DNA of 64,000 nucleotides. Source: Sclerurus mexicanus (Eukaryota; Chordata; Aves; Passeriformes; Furnariidae). A program made the position numbers and the translations under genes. A model generated the notes under the pieces. That model did not search any database, was not told the origin of the DNA, and saw only the letters and a program-made list of their open reading frames with translations. This document shows, in pieces, positions 20,841-34,200 of this stretch; within the stretch, counting starts at the first letter, position 1, and the number at the start of each line of letters is the position of its first letter. Location of the stretch: contig VWZF01007246.1 of NCBI GenBank assembly GCA_013396755.1, positions 1 to 64,000 of the forward strand, given 5' to 3'.

Positions 20841-23800
20841 ACATGGCTTTTGTACTTATTTACATACTGACTTGATGAGTGTGAATTTGAAAAGTTCTTT
20901 TTCAGGTTAGAGGAAGTCAAGTGATATATATCCCAAATTTTTGAGGAATCTATTTCTGGCTCCTTAAAAACTGAAATATCAATGTTTAAGGTGGGAGAGA
21001 AGTTGTTTCTGTCTGCCAGAACAAAGCCAAAGATGAATAGCTATCATGAAGTGATTCACATTACTTGGAGAAACTTCTAGTTCAGCACCAGATCTTATTG
21101 CAGCATAGCCATGTATGTTGAAACTGTCTCAGTTCATCACAATGATGTATTTTTACTAAAAAACTAGTCCCTGAGCTATGTCATATTCACATATGTTCAT
21201 TCACAGTGCTTTCAGGATGTATAGTTAATACTATTATAGTAAGAGCTCTCCAAATTCCAATAATTGCAAAACAGATGCCCATCTCTAAGCTAGTAACCCT
21301 AGGCTTCCTCTACGGCAAATGGAGAGCAATAGCCATTTTTGACATTAGTTTCACAACAAAGAGTACATCCAAACAAGGTTAGCTTAATTGCATTCAAAAG
21401 TGCATGTTTATCTGCTCTGATATTATTGTAAAAGGAGCTGAAGCAGTTTAGCCAGAAGGTTTTCATCTTTTGAATCATCTGAAGTACAACAGGTAAACCA
21501 CACCTGTTATATATGAAAAAAAAAGGGTTTTGGTATTATTTTGTCTCTGTTAATGCATGCTTCATTGTTCTCTACCCTTCTGAAAGTCTGAGCAACAGCC
21601 AACCTCAATAGTAGCATCTTTGCCACCATTTTGTGCTACTACTAGCCTGTCATGTGTGCTTCAACTTAGAATGTAGACACTGGTAGGAATGCACAAAAAA
21701 TGAAACTCTGCTTATTTTTCAGCTTTACAATACTATAATTGGAGAGCTAATTTCTGTGGAGTTGGAGAGGTATCTAAGGAAGTTTTGTCAGTTTACAAAG
21801 CAAGATCCAGAGCTAATGAAACCTGCTTTCTGCTTCAGTATGGGTTTCTAAGGATTTTTATCTCTACATTCATTACAAGATGTGACTGATATTTATTTTC
21901 TGGGGCATTTACAAAGTCACTCTCCTCTGTAGATTTGTTATTGTCTAACAATTTCTGTGCTGACACTACAGCTGTACTTTTCCTCTAGTCTTTTGCAAAA
22001 ACTGCTTTTCTGTTGAGATTTAGCTGTCTTTGATATTTTCATTTTTGCAGTTAAATTTGGCTGAAGTCAGAAAATAGCTTCCAGAGACAGATACAAGATG
22101 TGATCAAATCTGCCTTGCTTCCTAGGAAAAAAGAGATAAAATATTACTAGTCAGTAGTGGCATTTTGCTGCACACTGTATTTACACTGAAATCTAAAATC
22201 TCTCCTTCTTCATTCATTTTTCAGTTGTTCTGTAGTTTGCACGGGCTCTTTCTGTCCCTTCTAGTGATAGATGAACTACTTCTTAACGACGAAGTTTAAA
22301 GATACTGTGTCAATCAGTAAGGCTGCAGATTTTGGCTTTGCCACTGCAGGGCAGTCTATGGCTAAGAATTGTAGTCACTTTGGACCAAAAAGCAAGCTAC
22401 CTCGAAAGGGACTTTGCACTTCATCAAGTAGAGGGTTTTACCTCTGAGAAGAAGGAATGCTGGTGTTTCCCCACAGACACCTGTGTGCTCTTAATAAGCA
22501 CTGAAAAGAAATTATTCTGAAAGGCATTTACATGCATACACACGGTGGTGTTTCTTGCAGTGCTCTGGGTTATTGCAGCCCTTTCCGTTTCGGTGCTGGG
22601 TCAGTGCTGCCCATAAGCAGGTACCCAAGTGGATGCTGTCAGAGAATTCTTACAAGTGCTTGGCAGTTTGGGGTCAAATTGTACATGTGAAACCTCCATC
22701 CCTTTCTGCACTCTTAGTCACTTTAGAAATTTGTGGTTCAGTTTGCACCTGCTTTTCCAGTGGAACTAGATGACAAAATGGAACAGATGAAACTTTTTCC
22801 AGTGGAGAAATCCACACAGAGTCTTTGGGAGAGAAAGGAAGGAGTGCTACAAAGAGTAGTAGTGGCAGTGAGCAGCACTTTTGCTCCCCTCCACAACCCT
22901 CTTGGAAGTAAATGAAGGCCTGTACTATCTCATCCCATGAACCATTTTGTTTCTTAAAGGGCTGTTGGGTCTGCAGGTCACAAACAGAGAAAAAAAACAG
23001 CGGGACAAACTAAAGAAATCTCTCTCATTGCTCTCTCTGAAATGGCGATGTCAGCCCTTTAGGGACTCAGAGGAGATTGTGGAACCTTCTGATCCCATTG
23101 TCTTCCAGGCAGGACCTGCTGCAAGGGACCCTGGCAGCTTCATAAAAAGCATTAGTGCTGGAAGGGAATGGGCTCTATCTGTCCTCAAAGAATGACTCCA
23201 TTCTCCAGCAATTTCCTTCTCCTCTGGAGTCTACTGAAAAGGGAGAAGTAGCAAGAGCACCAAGTCATGTCTCCATGCCCGAGTCCTGTGTTCATCTGCT
23301 CTTAGACTTTTTATCTAACCCCCCACTTTCATTGCTGGCAAAGGGTTTCTTTTTGGTTTGTTTCTTTTTCTTCATCACCCAGTACTTAGCAGTTTTAGTT
23401 TTGCCTTGAAAAATGAGTAAGTCTTCTTGGCAGGCAAGTGGGACTTCCAGCCACATAGCCTTTGAAGGTACTAAAAAATAAGGTCCCAGCTCTTGCTCTT
23501 TAAGGGTTGCCTGGTTTGGCCTCACTTTGTCAGGTTGTCCCTAGGTGTGAGATGAGCAGAGTTTCTCTAAATATGTGGTATGAACATATCCACAGGGCCC
23601 TTAAAGAAGCACTTGAAACTGCTGTAACATTTTGGTGAACAAAACAAAATTAAACAAACAAAAAAACCCCAAATCACAGCCTTATTGGTGCTTTCCTGAA
23701 GGGAAGGAAGAGCAGATATGGATGGACTGAAATTCCCCATTACAGGCTGGAGCTGGAATTTACCTGTAGCATACTTTTTGCTCTGGTTGTCCTGGTTGAG

Positions 23801-26800
23801 ATTTTGAATTGTTGCCTTGGGGGTAGGCTTCTCTAAGGCAGCTGGAAGCTCAAGGAGATCTTTTCCAGGCACCTGAAGTCTTATAGGAAGCTCCCCACAG
23901 CACAGAGCTATCTGTGGGAGACCACCACCAATTGCTGGAGTGAACCCAAGTGGGTGGACTGCAGCTTGGGGAGGGTGCTGTTCCCAAAAGAGCACTGCAG
24001 CTGAGGGCCTCTAGTGCAGCTCACAACACATTCGCCCACTCTGACAAAAAAGATCCTCGCCCTATTGCATTGTGGGCCACCTGGGGGGTCAGGAGTGGGA
24101 AATACACAAGTATTCCCTTAGACACACTCTGACCCTTCCTTACATAGGTTGCATGCTTCCCTGGAAGCAAGGAAATTGTGGGATGCACCTTATCTGTGGA
24201 ACACATGGGTTTCAGTCCTACTTTTAGTCTTCTTCTCCAAGATAGTTTGAATCTCAAACAATTTCTTTGCGGTTACCTGGAGATGCACTAGAAATTCAGT
24301 GTTGTTCATGTGAATCTACAGCAATGCAGTGAGAACTTTCTTCTGGAGTTAAAAAGGAGTTCTCAGAAGATTTGCTGATAAAGTAAGCACGGTTGTTTTG
24401 TGGACCGTTACTAGACAAGCGTTTTGAGAATACCAGGGGCAGAAAGAGCTTGTTAGCAATATGGAAAATCACTGCTGTTGTCTGAGGTGAGGCAGAAGAG
24501 ATTCAGAAGTGAGGGAAAAGGCCACATGCAAACCAAGAACTCTCCCAAAAATAATACAAGGTAGAGGTTTCTGATCTAATAACAACCTTGCTTACTGATA
24601 TGACTATGTAATATAATATTATTATTTTGTACTGCAGGAGAGGAAGGGTAATATAAAATTTTCAGTATGTTTACTATTCAACTGTACTTTGCTAAACCAC
24701 ACTTCACTGAACTAAGCACATACAACTCTGCACATAAGCCCCAATGAAAGGGCTTCAGCAAAGGCAAAGCCCTAAGTAAATAATCATGCAGTTACTGTGC
24801 TTGTTATACTCTGTTTGCATTTGTCTAGAAAGGCAAACTCAGATACAGGGAAAAGAGTCAGAAATAGACTTACATAGTCTGAGATCATAGGAAAGAAAAT
24901 TCTTCTGAGTTTTAGATCCAGCAAAAAATGAAATACATTTAAATAACTGTTACAGTGATACGCAATTTCCAAAATTTCATCTTCCAGCAGAAGTTCTGAG
25001 GGTAGGGCATACTTTAAGGCAGAACAAGTTCTTCAAGTTAAGCAGCCCTCTTCCAGGGCAAAATTTCCTAAATTAATTCAATCTTTTCAGGCTACCACAA
25101 AGAACTGTGTTCTTAACTGGCAACCTCCCAGACTAAGGTCCAATGAGGCTACATAAGCCATCACTAATGTAGAAAATCCGGTAAGTTCTTTTGCAGCATC
25201 ACCCTTTTAAAATATGTTATGTTCAAACTGAATGTCCTTTAGTGTTTCAGTTTTTCAGCATTCATATGTGAAATGCTTGAATTCCTTTCACAAACTCCTC
25301 TCTACTGGAAAACACCACTGTAATGTTTTTATGATCCCAAGACTTTGAGAAAACTACCAAAGAGTAGAACTCAGAGCTCAAAATATATTTTTGATATTGC
25401 TTTAATGCAACAGCTTCCAGATCACAACGTCTTTCTGCTGCAGAATGGTTGAAAGTCAGAAAACACTTTATGTTGCCTTTTGCTACTCTTTTGGCTAGCC
25501 TCCTCTCTACATTTGACAGAGAGGTGGGTTCTTCCAGCTGCCATTGAGCTTCCCTGGTTCCAGGAAATCATGGGTCTTCCAGTGATAAGCACTCTTACAA
25601 AGAGAAACTTGAAAAGATCATTCTGTAAGTTTGCTCCTGGTGAAAACCTCATTTGCCGTCTAGGTTGAACAGAAAAGCTGGTCATGAGAGCCTAATTGAA
25701 TTAGTCACAAAAATACTAATCTCCGTGCATAGGAGAAGCTTCCTCCTCCCTATACCAAGGCATAAGTCTGACATAATGATAAGAAGAACGTAACAGGTTT
25801 TCAAATGGTCAAATATTAGCATGTATGTGGGGAGCAAGTTCGAGAAAAAACCTATGATACTGAGTAAAACAACATAGATATAACTACCCTATTTGACAGA
25901 AATCAAGCAGAGTTAAAGCACAGCAGAGCTGGGGTTGGGAAGGAGCACCTGCGCTTCGTGCAGCTCTCTTTCAAGCAGTAACAAAAGGCAACAGGAACAG
26001 TGATCAAGGAATGTGGCTTTACACAGTGCCTGTGACCTGACACAGCAGTTAAATTTCAATAGCCTGTCCCTTTGGACTAATGAAGCTGAGCACTTCTTGC
26101 CCTTTGTTTGCAGAATCCATGGGAGGTGTATGATCATTCTTCTCCTTATAAACACGGGGAGTCTGAGCAAAACATAGCACACTAAGGGCAGCTAGTTCTT
26201 GGATGGCCTAGTTCTACCTTCTGCAGAGGCCTAGGGAAAGACTCTGTCCCCATTTCCCTCGGTTTTCCTCTCTTTCTGGGTAGACATTTGGTTTTAAAAG
26301 AAAATTGGTGTTCAGCCACCTACAAAACTACTTTGGTTTTAGTGGCTACAGCGTTCAAGGCAAGGCAAGCTCTGAAACTTGGATGACATAGAAAAGTTAG
26401 TTGCCTACTGCAAAATATTAGTTTATGCTGGAAGGATCCCAATCTCATGAATCCAGTAGAAATGCTCTGAGGGAGTTTTATATCAGGCCCTTAATAGAGA
26501 CACAGGCTAAGTCCAATTTAGGAAAAAAAACAAGCCAAGTTTGTTTAGCTTCCCACCTCAACTTGTCCTCTGCCCATCTCTCAGCCTTTCTTTTGGCTTG
26601 CAGTAACTTTCAGTCATGGTTACTGGCTATGTAATTTCAGGGTTTTAGAGGCTTCTGTATTAAGTATGCAGTGGCCTCTTCTGAAATATCTTGGCACTCA
26701 TGAAATAAGAAATTGCTTTTTTAAAAAGAGGTGGAATCTGCTCTAGTCTAAACCCCATAAAGCTCTAATTATTACAGCAGAAATTTCACATCATTCTCCA

Positions 26801-29800
26801 CAAGGGGCTCTGGGTTCCCTTTGTTTTGCTACTCCATACTTTTCACCAGGAAGGTTGTTTAAAGAAAAATCTTTCAAGTAGAAAATCTCGAGGGCCCAAC
26901 CTCCCAATGAGATGGCTTTCTATGCAGAGAGTCTTTCTTATGTGAGGAAGTGCCAATAGGTCAAAGAGACCTGTGTGCATGAACACCAACCAGCCGTGTC
27001 ATTACTCCTTGTACGTGGATTTTGAAAGATCTACATCTTCTTAAAAAAAAATAAATAACAAAGCAGCAAAGAACAGCTGAACTCTTTCCTTGCAAACAGG
27101 AATAACTAATGTCCTCAATTATTTCATGAAAAGTCAATTTGTCCCGTAGTGAGATGGAGAGGTTAAGGAGCTTTGTGTTTGCTCAAAGACAAAATATAAG
27201 AAAACATCCAACCATTTCATATCTAAATTAAAATACTGAAGGCATTCTTCATGTATGTTAATGGACAATTGATCACAGAGATCCATTCCGTCCTTTTCCC
27301 CTGCCTGCTGCAGATCACCTTATACCTACTGACAGCTGTTTCAAACTGAATGGTAGACCTAAATCTGGTGGATCAAATAAATCTTTAATGTAAATTTTCT
27401 AAAGTCTATAGTATCATACAAAGGATAAAAATGTAATACATGTTGTTTTGAATTCTACTGGCAATTTAGAATGCACAAATGATTGTTGTAACTATCAGTT
27501 ATGTAAAATATTTTGCCAGATTCACTTCAGATGTTTTTTTATCGTGTGGATTATTGGCACAAGAGGGCTTGACACCAAATCCAAATGAATTGTTTTTCTG
27601 TCTAATGTTACCTTGTTAATGAAGTATGCATCATTTCTTTAGAGTTTTTATCTAGTCAGTGCTTGTAAAACATCATTTTATAGTGGATGCTCATTCTAAG
27701 AAGCAGTACCAGCTTTGCCTGAAATGAAGTGGAATATGAGAGGATTTCAAAGCTGAACCCCACCAGTGTTTGGACAGACCCAGGATGGCCTTAATGCTTT
27801 ACGCTATGTATTGAATCACCTTTTGACAGAAAGAAATTATACAAATGCAACTGCCAGACTTCAGTACAGTGGTTGGATATTAATCCACCCAATGCCCCCT
27901 TTTTGAGTGCCTCTTTACCAAGTTTGTAGCAAAAATTATAAGATATGAGTCACTGGTGTATTACATTAGCTTCATGATGGTTTATCTTCAATGAGTCAGT
28001 GGTGATAAAGAAGCTGAGTTAATATTTACCTATTGTATTTACTAAAATCACATACCCTTTAATGACAAATGATCCATGAAATGGGCGGTAAAGGGGCCAA
28101 GAGGAATTGTTCTTTTTGGTAATACAGCTGCAGAAGAGGGAAGGCCTCTTATGCCACAGGGTCCAATGAAGGGAAGAGTTATTAATCCCAGTATGTCACT
28201 GCAGGGGGAATAGTTATAACTTGCATGCCAGCAATAGCAATGATTCAGTAGTAAGTGATCAACATAGTCTACAAGCTCCCTGTCAGTCTGAATTTCCTTA
28301 TGAAATGCTTCCATGTATTTCTTCTGAAAACCTCAGTGTTGCCACGCTTGAATATAAAAACTTCATTTGAATGCAAATATCCTTCCCTTGTCAGTAGCCC
28401 TGAAATCATTGCAGGAGAGTGAAGCATCCAGTGATTTCTAAGGAGTGTAGCCTGAAGTATCTGTGGAGAAGCTAGAAGCAGCAGCTCTGGTTAGTCACTA
28501 ACAGGAACTCTGCTCCCCAGCAAATGGCAAAGGAATGGCAAAAATGACAGAACAGACAAGCAGAGGTAAGAAAACAGCTAGGTACAAGAGCAAGACAACT
28601 AGGTTTCCTATTTCTCAGAGTAGCAAGAGTTGTGCTCTTGCTTTTCTCAGATGAGGATCTCAGATGATGGATATTACTTTCTCTGCTGAGTAGAGCATAA
28701 GTGGATGTTGGTTCAATGAATTGTTTTATTCTGTTTGTTCCTTGAACACCATTTTGACCTGTGTTTTTAATGCTCTTCCCAGGCCCCTAAGTGGTAAGTG
28801 GGGCTTGCAGGAGGAAATCATATCTTTTGAGCCACCCAACATGTAGAAGACAAAGGGCTCGGAGTTGCAGTGGTCAACCTCACTACGTCTTTGTCATCAA
28901 AGGACTACTCCAACTTGAAGGTACCTTTGACAAGTAGTTAGTATGTGGTTCCTGCTGCTTTTGTGCTTCTCAGTGGGAATAAGGCGATTTTTTCTAGAGT
29001 CAAGTATCATACTCCTACAGTCTGATTGTTCTTTCTGCTCTCATACCAAAATGAATGAAATAGGTGCCTTGATTGCCTGGGTGGGATTGCAGAATGAAGA
29101 GGACCATGATTAAAAAATTATGGACTGTATCTCAGCAGATTTATCCATTTGGATTTTGACACTAGGTTTTATTTTGGAAAATTAATAGCTTTTGGCTTTC
29201 CATCTTTATCCTCAACTAAGCTCTCTTAGTCTGTGTCTGTGGTCTACTGACTTATGTGCTTTTCCTCCTGGGCTTCACAGCCCTTCCCCACGTCTCCCAT
29301 TAACTGTGTTCTGTGGCCTGAACAAGAACTCAGTTTGAAAGTTACTGTGAGAAACTGCTGAACTTGAGTGTTAGTGTTGCACTGTATTCGATTTCAGATC
29401 ATCCTCATACCTGCAATGTCATATTGTCACAGTTAGGTTTATCTACTAGATGTTCTCCTGCTTTACTTTGTACCTACTTGGATGGAGATCAGCAGGAAAA
29501 ATGTGTTATGCCTAAAAGGAAAAGCAGCACGAGTCCATTACTTCCATCCCCAGTGCTATAAAACCTGTTGGTTCTGTATTCCAGCCAAAATGGCAGGGCT
29601 TCAAGAACAGATTTTGCCTTCCAGTAGCACCCTGCCTCAAATGGGACTGACAATGGAATTAATGGGACACAGACAGTGGCAAAGGGGTAACATGAACTCA
29701 TGTTTCATGTACTGCACAACGCTCTTGCCAGCTACTGCTGGATTTCCTTTGGAGCAACAGCGGCAGCAAATCTTCATCTGGAAGACAATTGCGCCTGCAG

Positions 29801-31128
29801 TTCTGTAAGCCACTTTGTAACTGTGGGGGCAGCAGCTGAAAGAAGCAGTGGAATGACTTTGGTTCACTCAACTTTGTGAGTAGCAGAAAGCCTGGTAAAG
29901 CAGGGAGCAAGAAGTTGTTCTTAAGAGACAACTTTCTGTCTCCAACCAGATAGAAGGGCTTGCATATTCCCAGGTGGGTGCATTGACAGATTCAAACTGT
30001 GGCCTTGCAACCAGGGTGAAACCTATGTCCACCTTAAACTGTATTTGTGCCCACTTACTACTGGCAACCACTCTAGCATTAGGATATTCCCAAAAGAGCG
30101 TGGAGTAGCTGCAAGTGTGTTATCTGTGTTTGATTTGCCAGGACCAGGTGAGAGGCTTCCTCTCTGTCAAGAGCAGTTCCCCCACAGCATGGATGAGGTA
30201 AAGAAATGCTAGGGCAGCTTGTGTCAATCAAGGAAGAAAATTCCTAGAAGAGACTCTAAAATTACTGATATCAAATGTCTGTAACAGGATGTCCTGTAGT
30301 GGACTGCAGAGCTCATGACTGAGCCTACTGGCTTTTTTATGGGTATGTAATAGGATGTTAAAGTGCTTTGATAGAACCAAGGGATGCTTTTGCAGGAGCA
30401 TAACTTAGAGGTGAAGGAATGAACTGTGGTCTACATTTTGATGGGACTCAGGCACTGGTCCTTTATGATGTTTGGAGAAACCACCACCTCTGTGTCCATA
30501 AAGAATAAAATAACTTTCCATGACTGGCTGATGTGATTAAATCCCATTTGTGCAGTACAGGTGAGAATTTTGTACTTTGTGAACTAGTGTTTGTTCCTAT
30601 TTCTTGCAGCAGTAAGTCTCTGGCCTTTTTTTGTAAGATATTTTGGATACACTTCTTAAAAGACAATGCCTTCCTGCCAAAAGATTTTGCTCTAAATAAA
30701 CCCTACATTATGCTTGACCTTGCAGTTCTTTTTGTTCTCATGTTTAGAAGCCACCGATAAGCTAGCTGAGGCAACAAACACGTTTCCTTGAGCTGGGGGA
30801 CTGTACTGATGTGCAAGCCAGAGAAAAACTCTGAAACAGGCCAGTGACTGCTTGTAACTAATCAGATGTTAAGAAAAAGAAATACTATTGTTGCCGAAGA
30901 AATAACAGCCGTGTAGGAGGAGGATGGTGAGACCCATTTGAAAAAGTGGAAGTTAGAAAAGGACAGCTCTCTTTCCCCACAGAGCAAGAGAGAACTGGGT
31001 AACTTTCTTTTCTGAAAGACAGGAGGTTGCTGGGTGCTAATCATGAGCGACTGAAAGAAAATTTAATGAAGCTCCACCTTTCAGGGACCCTGTCATCAAT
31101 GTTTTGTTCTCATGCCAAACTCCTGGAC
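20841..31128. other. Intergenic region between MUC2 and alpha-ovomucin
   Basis: About 10.3 kb. I find no open frame with a recognisable domain, no tRNA-like or rRNA-like sequence and no clear retroposon. Open frames here stay under about 145 codons and look random. The region should hold the oviduct control elements for the downstream gene. I did not identify a full palindromic steroid-receptor site; a lone TGACCT half-site is present at about 28756. The part nearest the TATA box is A/T-rich. Confidence 0.6.
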
Positions 31129-31136
31129 TATAAAAA
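31129..31136 (+). promoter_or_regulatory. MUC5B: TATA box of the alpha-ovomucin promoter
   Basis: TATAAAAA lies 73 bases upstream of the start ATG. A start of transcription about 30 bases downstream (near 31160) would leave a 5' UTR of roughly 40 bases. A consensus TATA box suits a strongly tissue-specific gene. The start site itself is inferred. Confidence 0.6.
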
Positions 31137-31193
31137 TCTGCCTATAAGCCAAGAAAAAACACTACCCTGAAAGGATTTTCAAGTTACCACTCC

Positions 31194-31211
31194 ATGGCAA
31201 GATGGAAATAA
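31194..31211 (+). promoter_or_regulatory. Minimal upstream ORF overlapping the ovomucin start codon
   Basis: An ATG at 31194 opens a five-codon frame (MARWK) ending with TAA at 31209-31211. It overlaps the main ATG at 31202 in a different frame. Its context is weak at position -3 (T) but has G at +4. The main ATG has A at -3 and G at +4, so leaky scanning would still serve the main frame. Confidence 0.6.
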
Positions 31212-31283
31212 AAAAGGGGAGATCATTTTGGATCTTCTGCCTAATTTGGAGTTGTTGCAAGGGCAAAGAACCCGTTCAGATAG
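31202..31283 (+). CDS. MUC5B: Ovomucin exon 1: start codon and signal peptide
   Basis: Codes 27 residues plus one base. The basic n-region MEIKKGR is followed by the hydrophobic core SFWIFCLIWSCC, a typical secretory signal; cleavage is likely soon after, near KGKEPVQ. The start is chosen because it has a good initiation context, follows a TATA box by 73 bases and matches remembered chicken ovomucin. Donor G|GTAAGA, phase 1. Confidence 0.92.
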
Positions 31284-34200
31284 GTAAGAAAAAATCTAAT
31301 TCTCAGATTACTTGCTCTCATATTGCTCTCCATAGGTGAAAAATAGAGATGACAAGTGAAAATGTGTAACATACTCATGTAAGAGCTGTAGACATGCCAG
31401 ACACTGTTTAACATTGTACATTTTCCTCCTTATTGTCAACTATTTAAATATTTTACTTTTTTTCTTTCATTACTAGGTAGTGTGTCAATTGTTTTCGGTC
31501 CTAAGGGACTAATCTCTATAAGGAGACCCTCTGGATGCAGTTTGCATCACAAAAAAAAAGAAAAAAAAGTAGTGACACCCTTTTCAACATATTTCACTGT
31601 ATTCTTTATAGAAGAACTATGTATCCTAATGCCAGCTAGGCCTAATTGACCAGTACGAAATGCTGCATTAGGAATAATCACATTTTTTTGTGGTCTGCTG
31701 CACTGTTACGTCCTGGGTTGATTTTGAATGTCTTACACTTTTCCCAACTGCTTAATACAAAAACAATTGATGTAACAGTTATTGCTATCTTAGAAATTCT
31801 AGCAATTCCACTTCCAAGAATAGCCAAACTTTCTCATTTGCCCTCATTATTGTATAGAAAAGTGCTAAATTGCCCTAATCCACTTTAGTGCCACAAAAAC
31901 CTCTGGCAAATAATAGTCCCTTTAAAAAAGGATTGTTTCTGTAAGGACTTGGCACTTGAGGTTGTGTCTCACATTTCTGGCATTAAGATCTGAATTTCTC
32001 AGTTTCCCCCTGCTGATTCTTAGGCAGGAGTATTTAATGATACTTTAGAGCTCACTGAGTACATTAATTTTTTATTACATTACTTTATTTGATCTGTGAT
32101 GGATGTTGCTATGTTGACATTCCTAAATGTGCTACCTAACCAGCACAAAGAAATTTGCCCATTTTCATTTGTCATTCTTTCATATGAGCCTAGAAGAAAT
32201 GCCAAACGCATTTCGTAGCAAGCATATATGACTTAATTCAGGTTAATTCATGTCATCTTCGGGAAGCTCAGTGGTATGAAAACTACTTTCTGAAGTGATG
32301 TCTTATTTGTACTAGAAGTGCATACCTGTAGCTTTGACAGAGGTACAGCTTAGAGATCCAAAGCAGCATGAGTTTTGGTTGAGAAGCAAAAACAAGTAGC
32401 CCTGAGCTGACTGCTGAAGGTGGTAGCAGTCTCAGCCATGAGAACAGCAGCTGCTGTTTTGCTGCAGAGTCACGCCGGCTGTGATATCTCCCGGAAGGGA
32501 CTCACTACAGGACTTTGGACTGAAGTTCTGCCTGTGTTAATAAGCAGCATTTCAAAAGTAGAAATCACATTTAGACATCCAGGATAGGATTCCCCTTACT
32601 TCACATATTTACAGGATAAATGTGTCTGCAATGTAAATATAGACACAACCTTTATAGACAATTGAGACGTGCATGCAGTTTTGAGCATCCTGTTAGGTAG
32701 ATATGTAAGGTAGGGAAGCTGAATCTGTTCTGCTTCTCACTGTTAACTTAAAGGAGCCAGTGCTAATCTGCTTACATTGAAGCTATCACTGCTATGGACT
32801 TCAAAAGCTCAGTGAGATGTAACGTCTTCCCACAAGCTAGTATTTTCCTGGAGTTGTCATTTTTGCCTTTGAAAATCTCTCCTTTAATGTTTTTCAGGAA
32901 AAAAAAAAAGGCAAAGCACCTAATATGGGGTGAATTTCTAAGCTCTCTTCCTATGACTTTTTCTTCAGTTCAGGTCTCTACTGTTGGTAGGAGTGAATGT
33001 GCCACCTGGGGCAACTTCCACTTTCATACATTTGACCATGTTAAGTTTACTTTTCCTGGAACCTGCACATATGTCTTTGCTTCACACTGCAATGACAGCT
33101 ACCAGGACTTTAACATCCAGATCAGGCGCAGTGACAAGAACAGCTTCCTGATCTACTTCACTGTCACCATTGATGGAGTGATCCTGGAAGTGAAAGAGAC
33201 AGGCATCACCGTGAATGGGAACAAGTGAGTGAAGACTGTGCTGTTGTTTTCTAGTGCTGCATTTCTACTGCTATGTGTTAGTGACAGGTGGTCTGTCTAG
33301 AAAGTGGTCCTGGTCTGTAGAGGTGCAAGTGGCTCTGTGTGGTATGTTCATGGCTCTTTGAATAATGTGCTGTGAAGAGCCCAACCCATAGTGGTGGAGG
33401 AAGCAAGAAACATTTAAACTACATCTCCCAAGGATCAACACTAAAAAGTTATCAAAAGGCAACGTGTATGTTACAAAAACAGAAGGTGTAGGTTTCCTTA
33501 ATGTTACTTTGATTTGGGAGGCAGGGATGGAGGAAGTGTATAAAACCTAACACTTTATTTATAGAAAGTTTAGATTTTGTGGAAGCTTTCTGTTATCTTT
33601 TTTTTCTAAAAACATTATTTCTGTGGTACTAACCCTACTGTTGTATGCTGCTATTCAGGAACAGATGGTCCTTTAAGGAAAAGTTGCTGTTTCCAGATAG
33701 ATTAGTCTAGAAAATTGCACTGCTTTGCAGATCTAAAATTGCCCTAGGATCTTCTTATAAAAAACCCAGAATTTCCAGTAGTCAAAATCCACACCTTTAA
33801 TTCTAATTCAAAATGAACCAGAAAGCAAACTGAAAACAGAAGGGTAAAAATACTCCATAAGTAAAAAGTCATATGCAACAGTAGCTGAAAGTTGGGCACT
33901 GTTTTAAGGGCAGTCTTCATGAGAAGTGGAGAGTTCTGCTTCTAGCATATAATTATTAAGGGCAAAGGCAATCTTTGACTCTGGGAAAACCTCTCACAAG
34001 CTTCTTGGACAGAAAATTGCAAACATATGGGCTGTCTTCTCAGCCTTGTCAGCCTTCTAGAAACAACCAAATATAGAATAGCATCCATCACTCATTTGTA
34101 ATTATAGTACCAAAGGCCATATGTGTCTCCTAAATCAAAGGGACAAAACATCTCCTAAATTTTAGCCATCTTCTGAATTTCTAAGTTTTTCAGACTGTGG

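Noticed and set aside
22332..24257. Cluster of 60-140 codon open frames on both strands in the intergenic region
   Set aside because: There is no recognisable domain and no consistent splice structure; overlapping frames on both strands look like chance.
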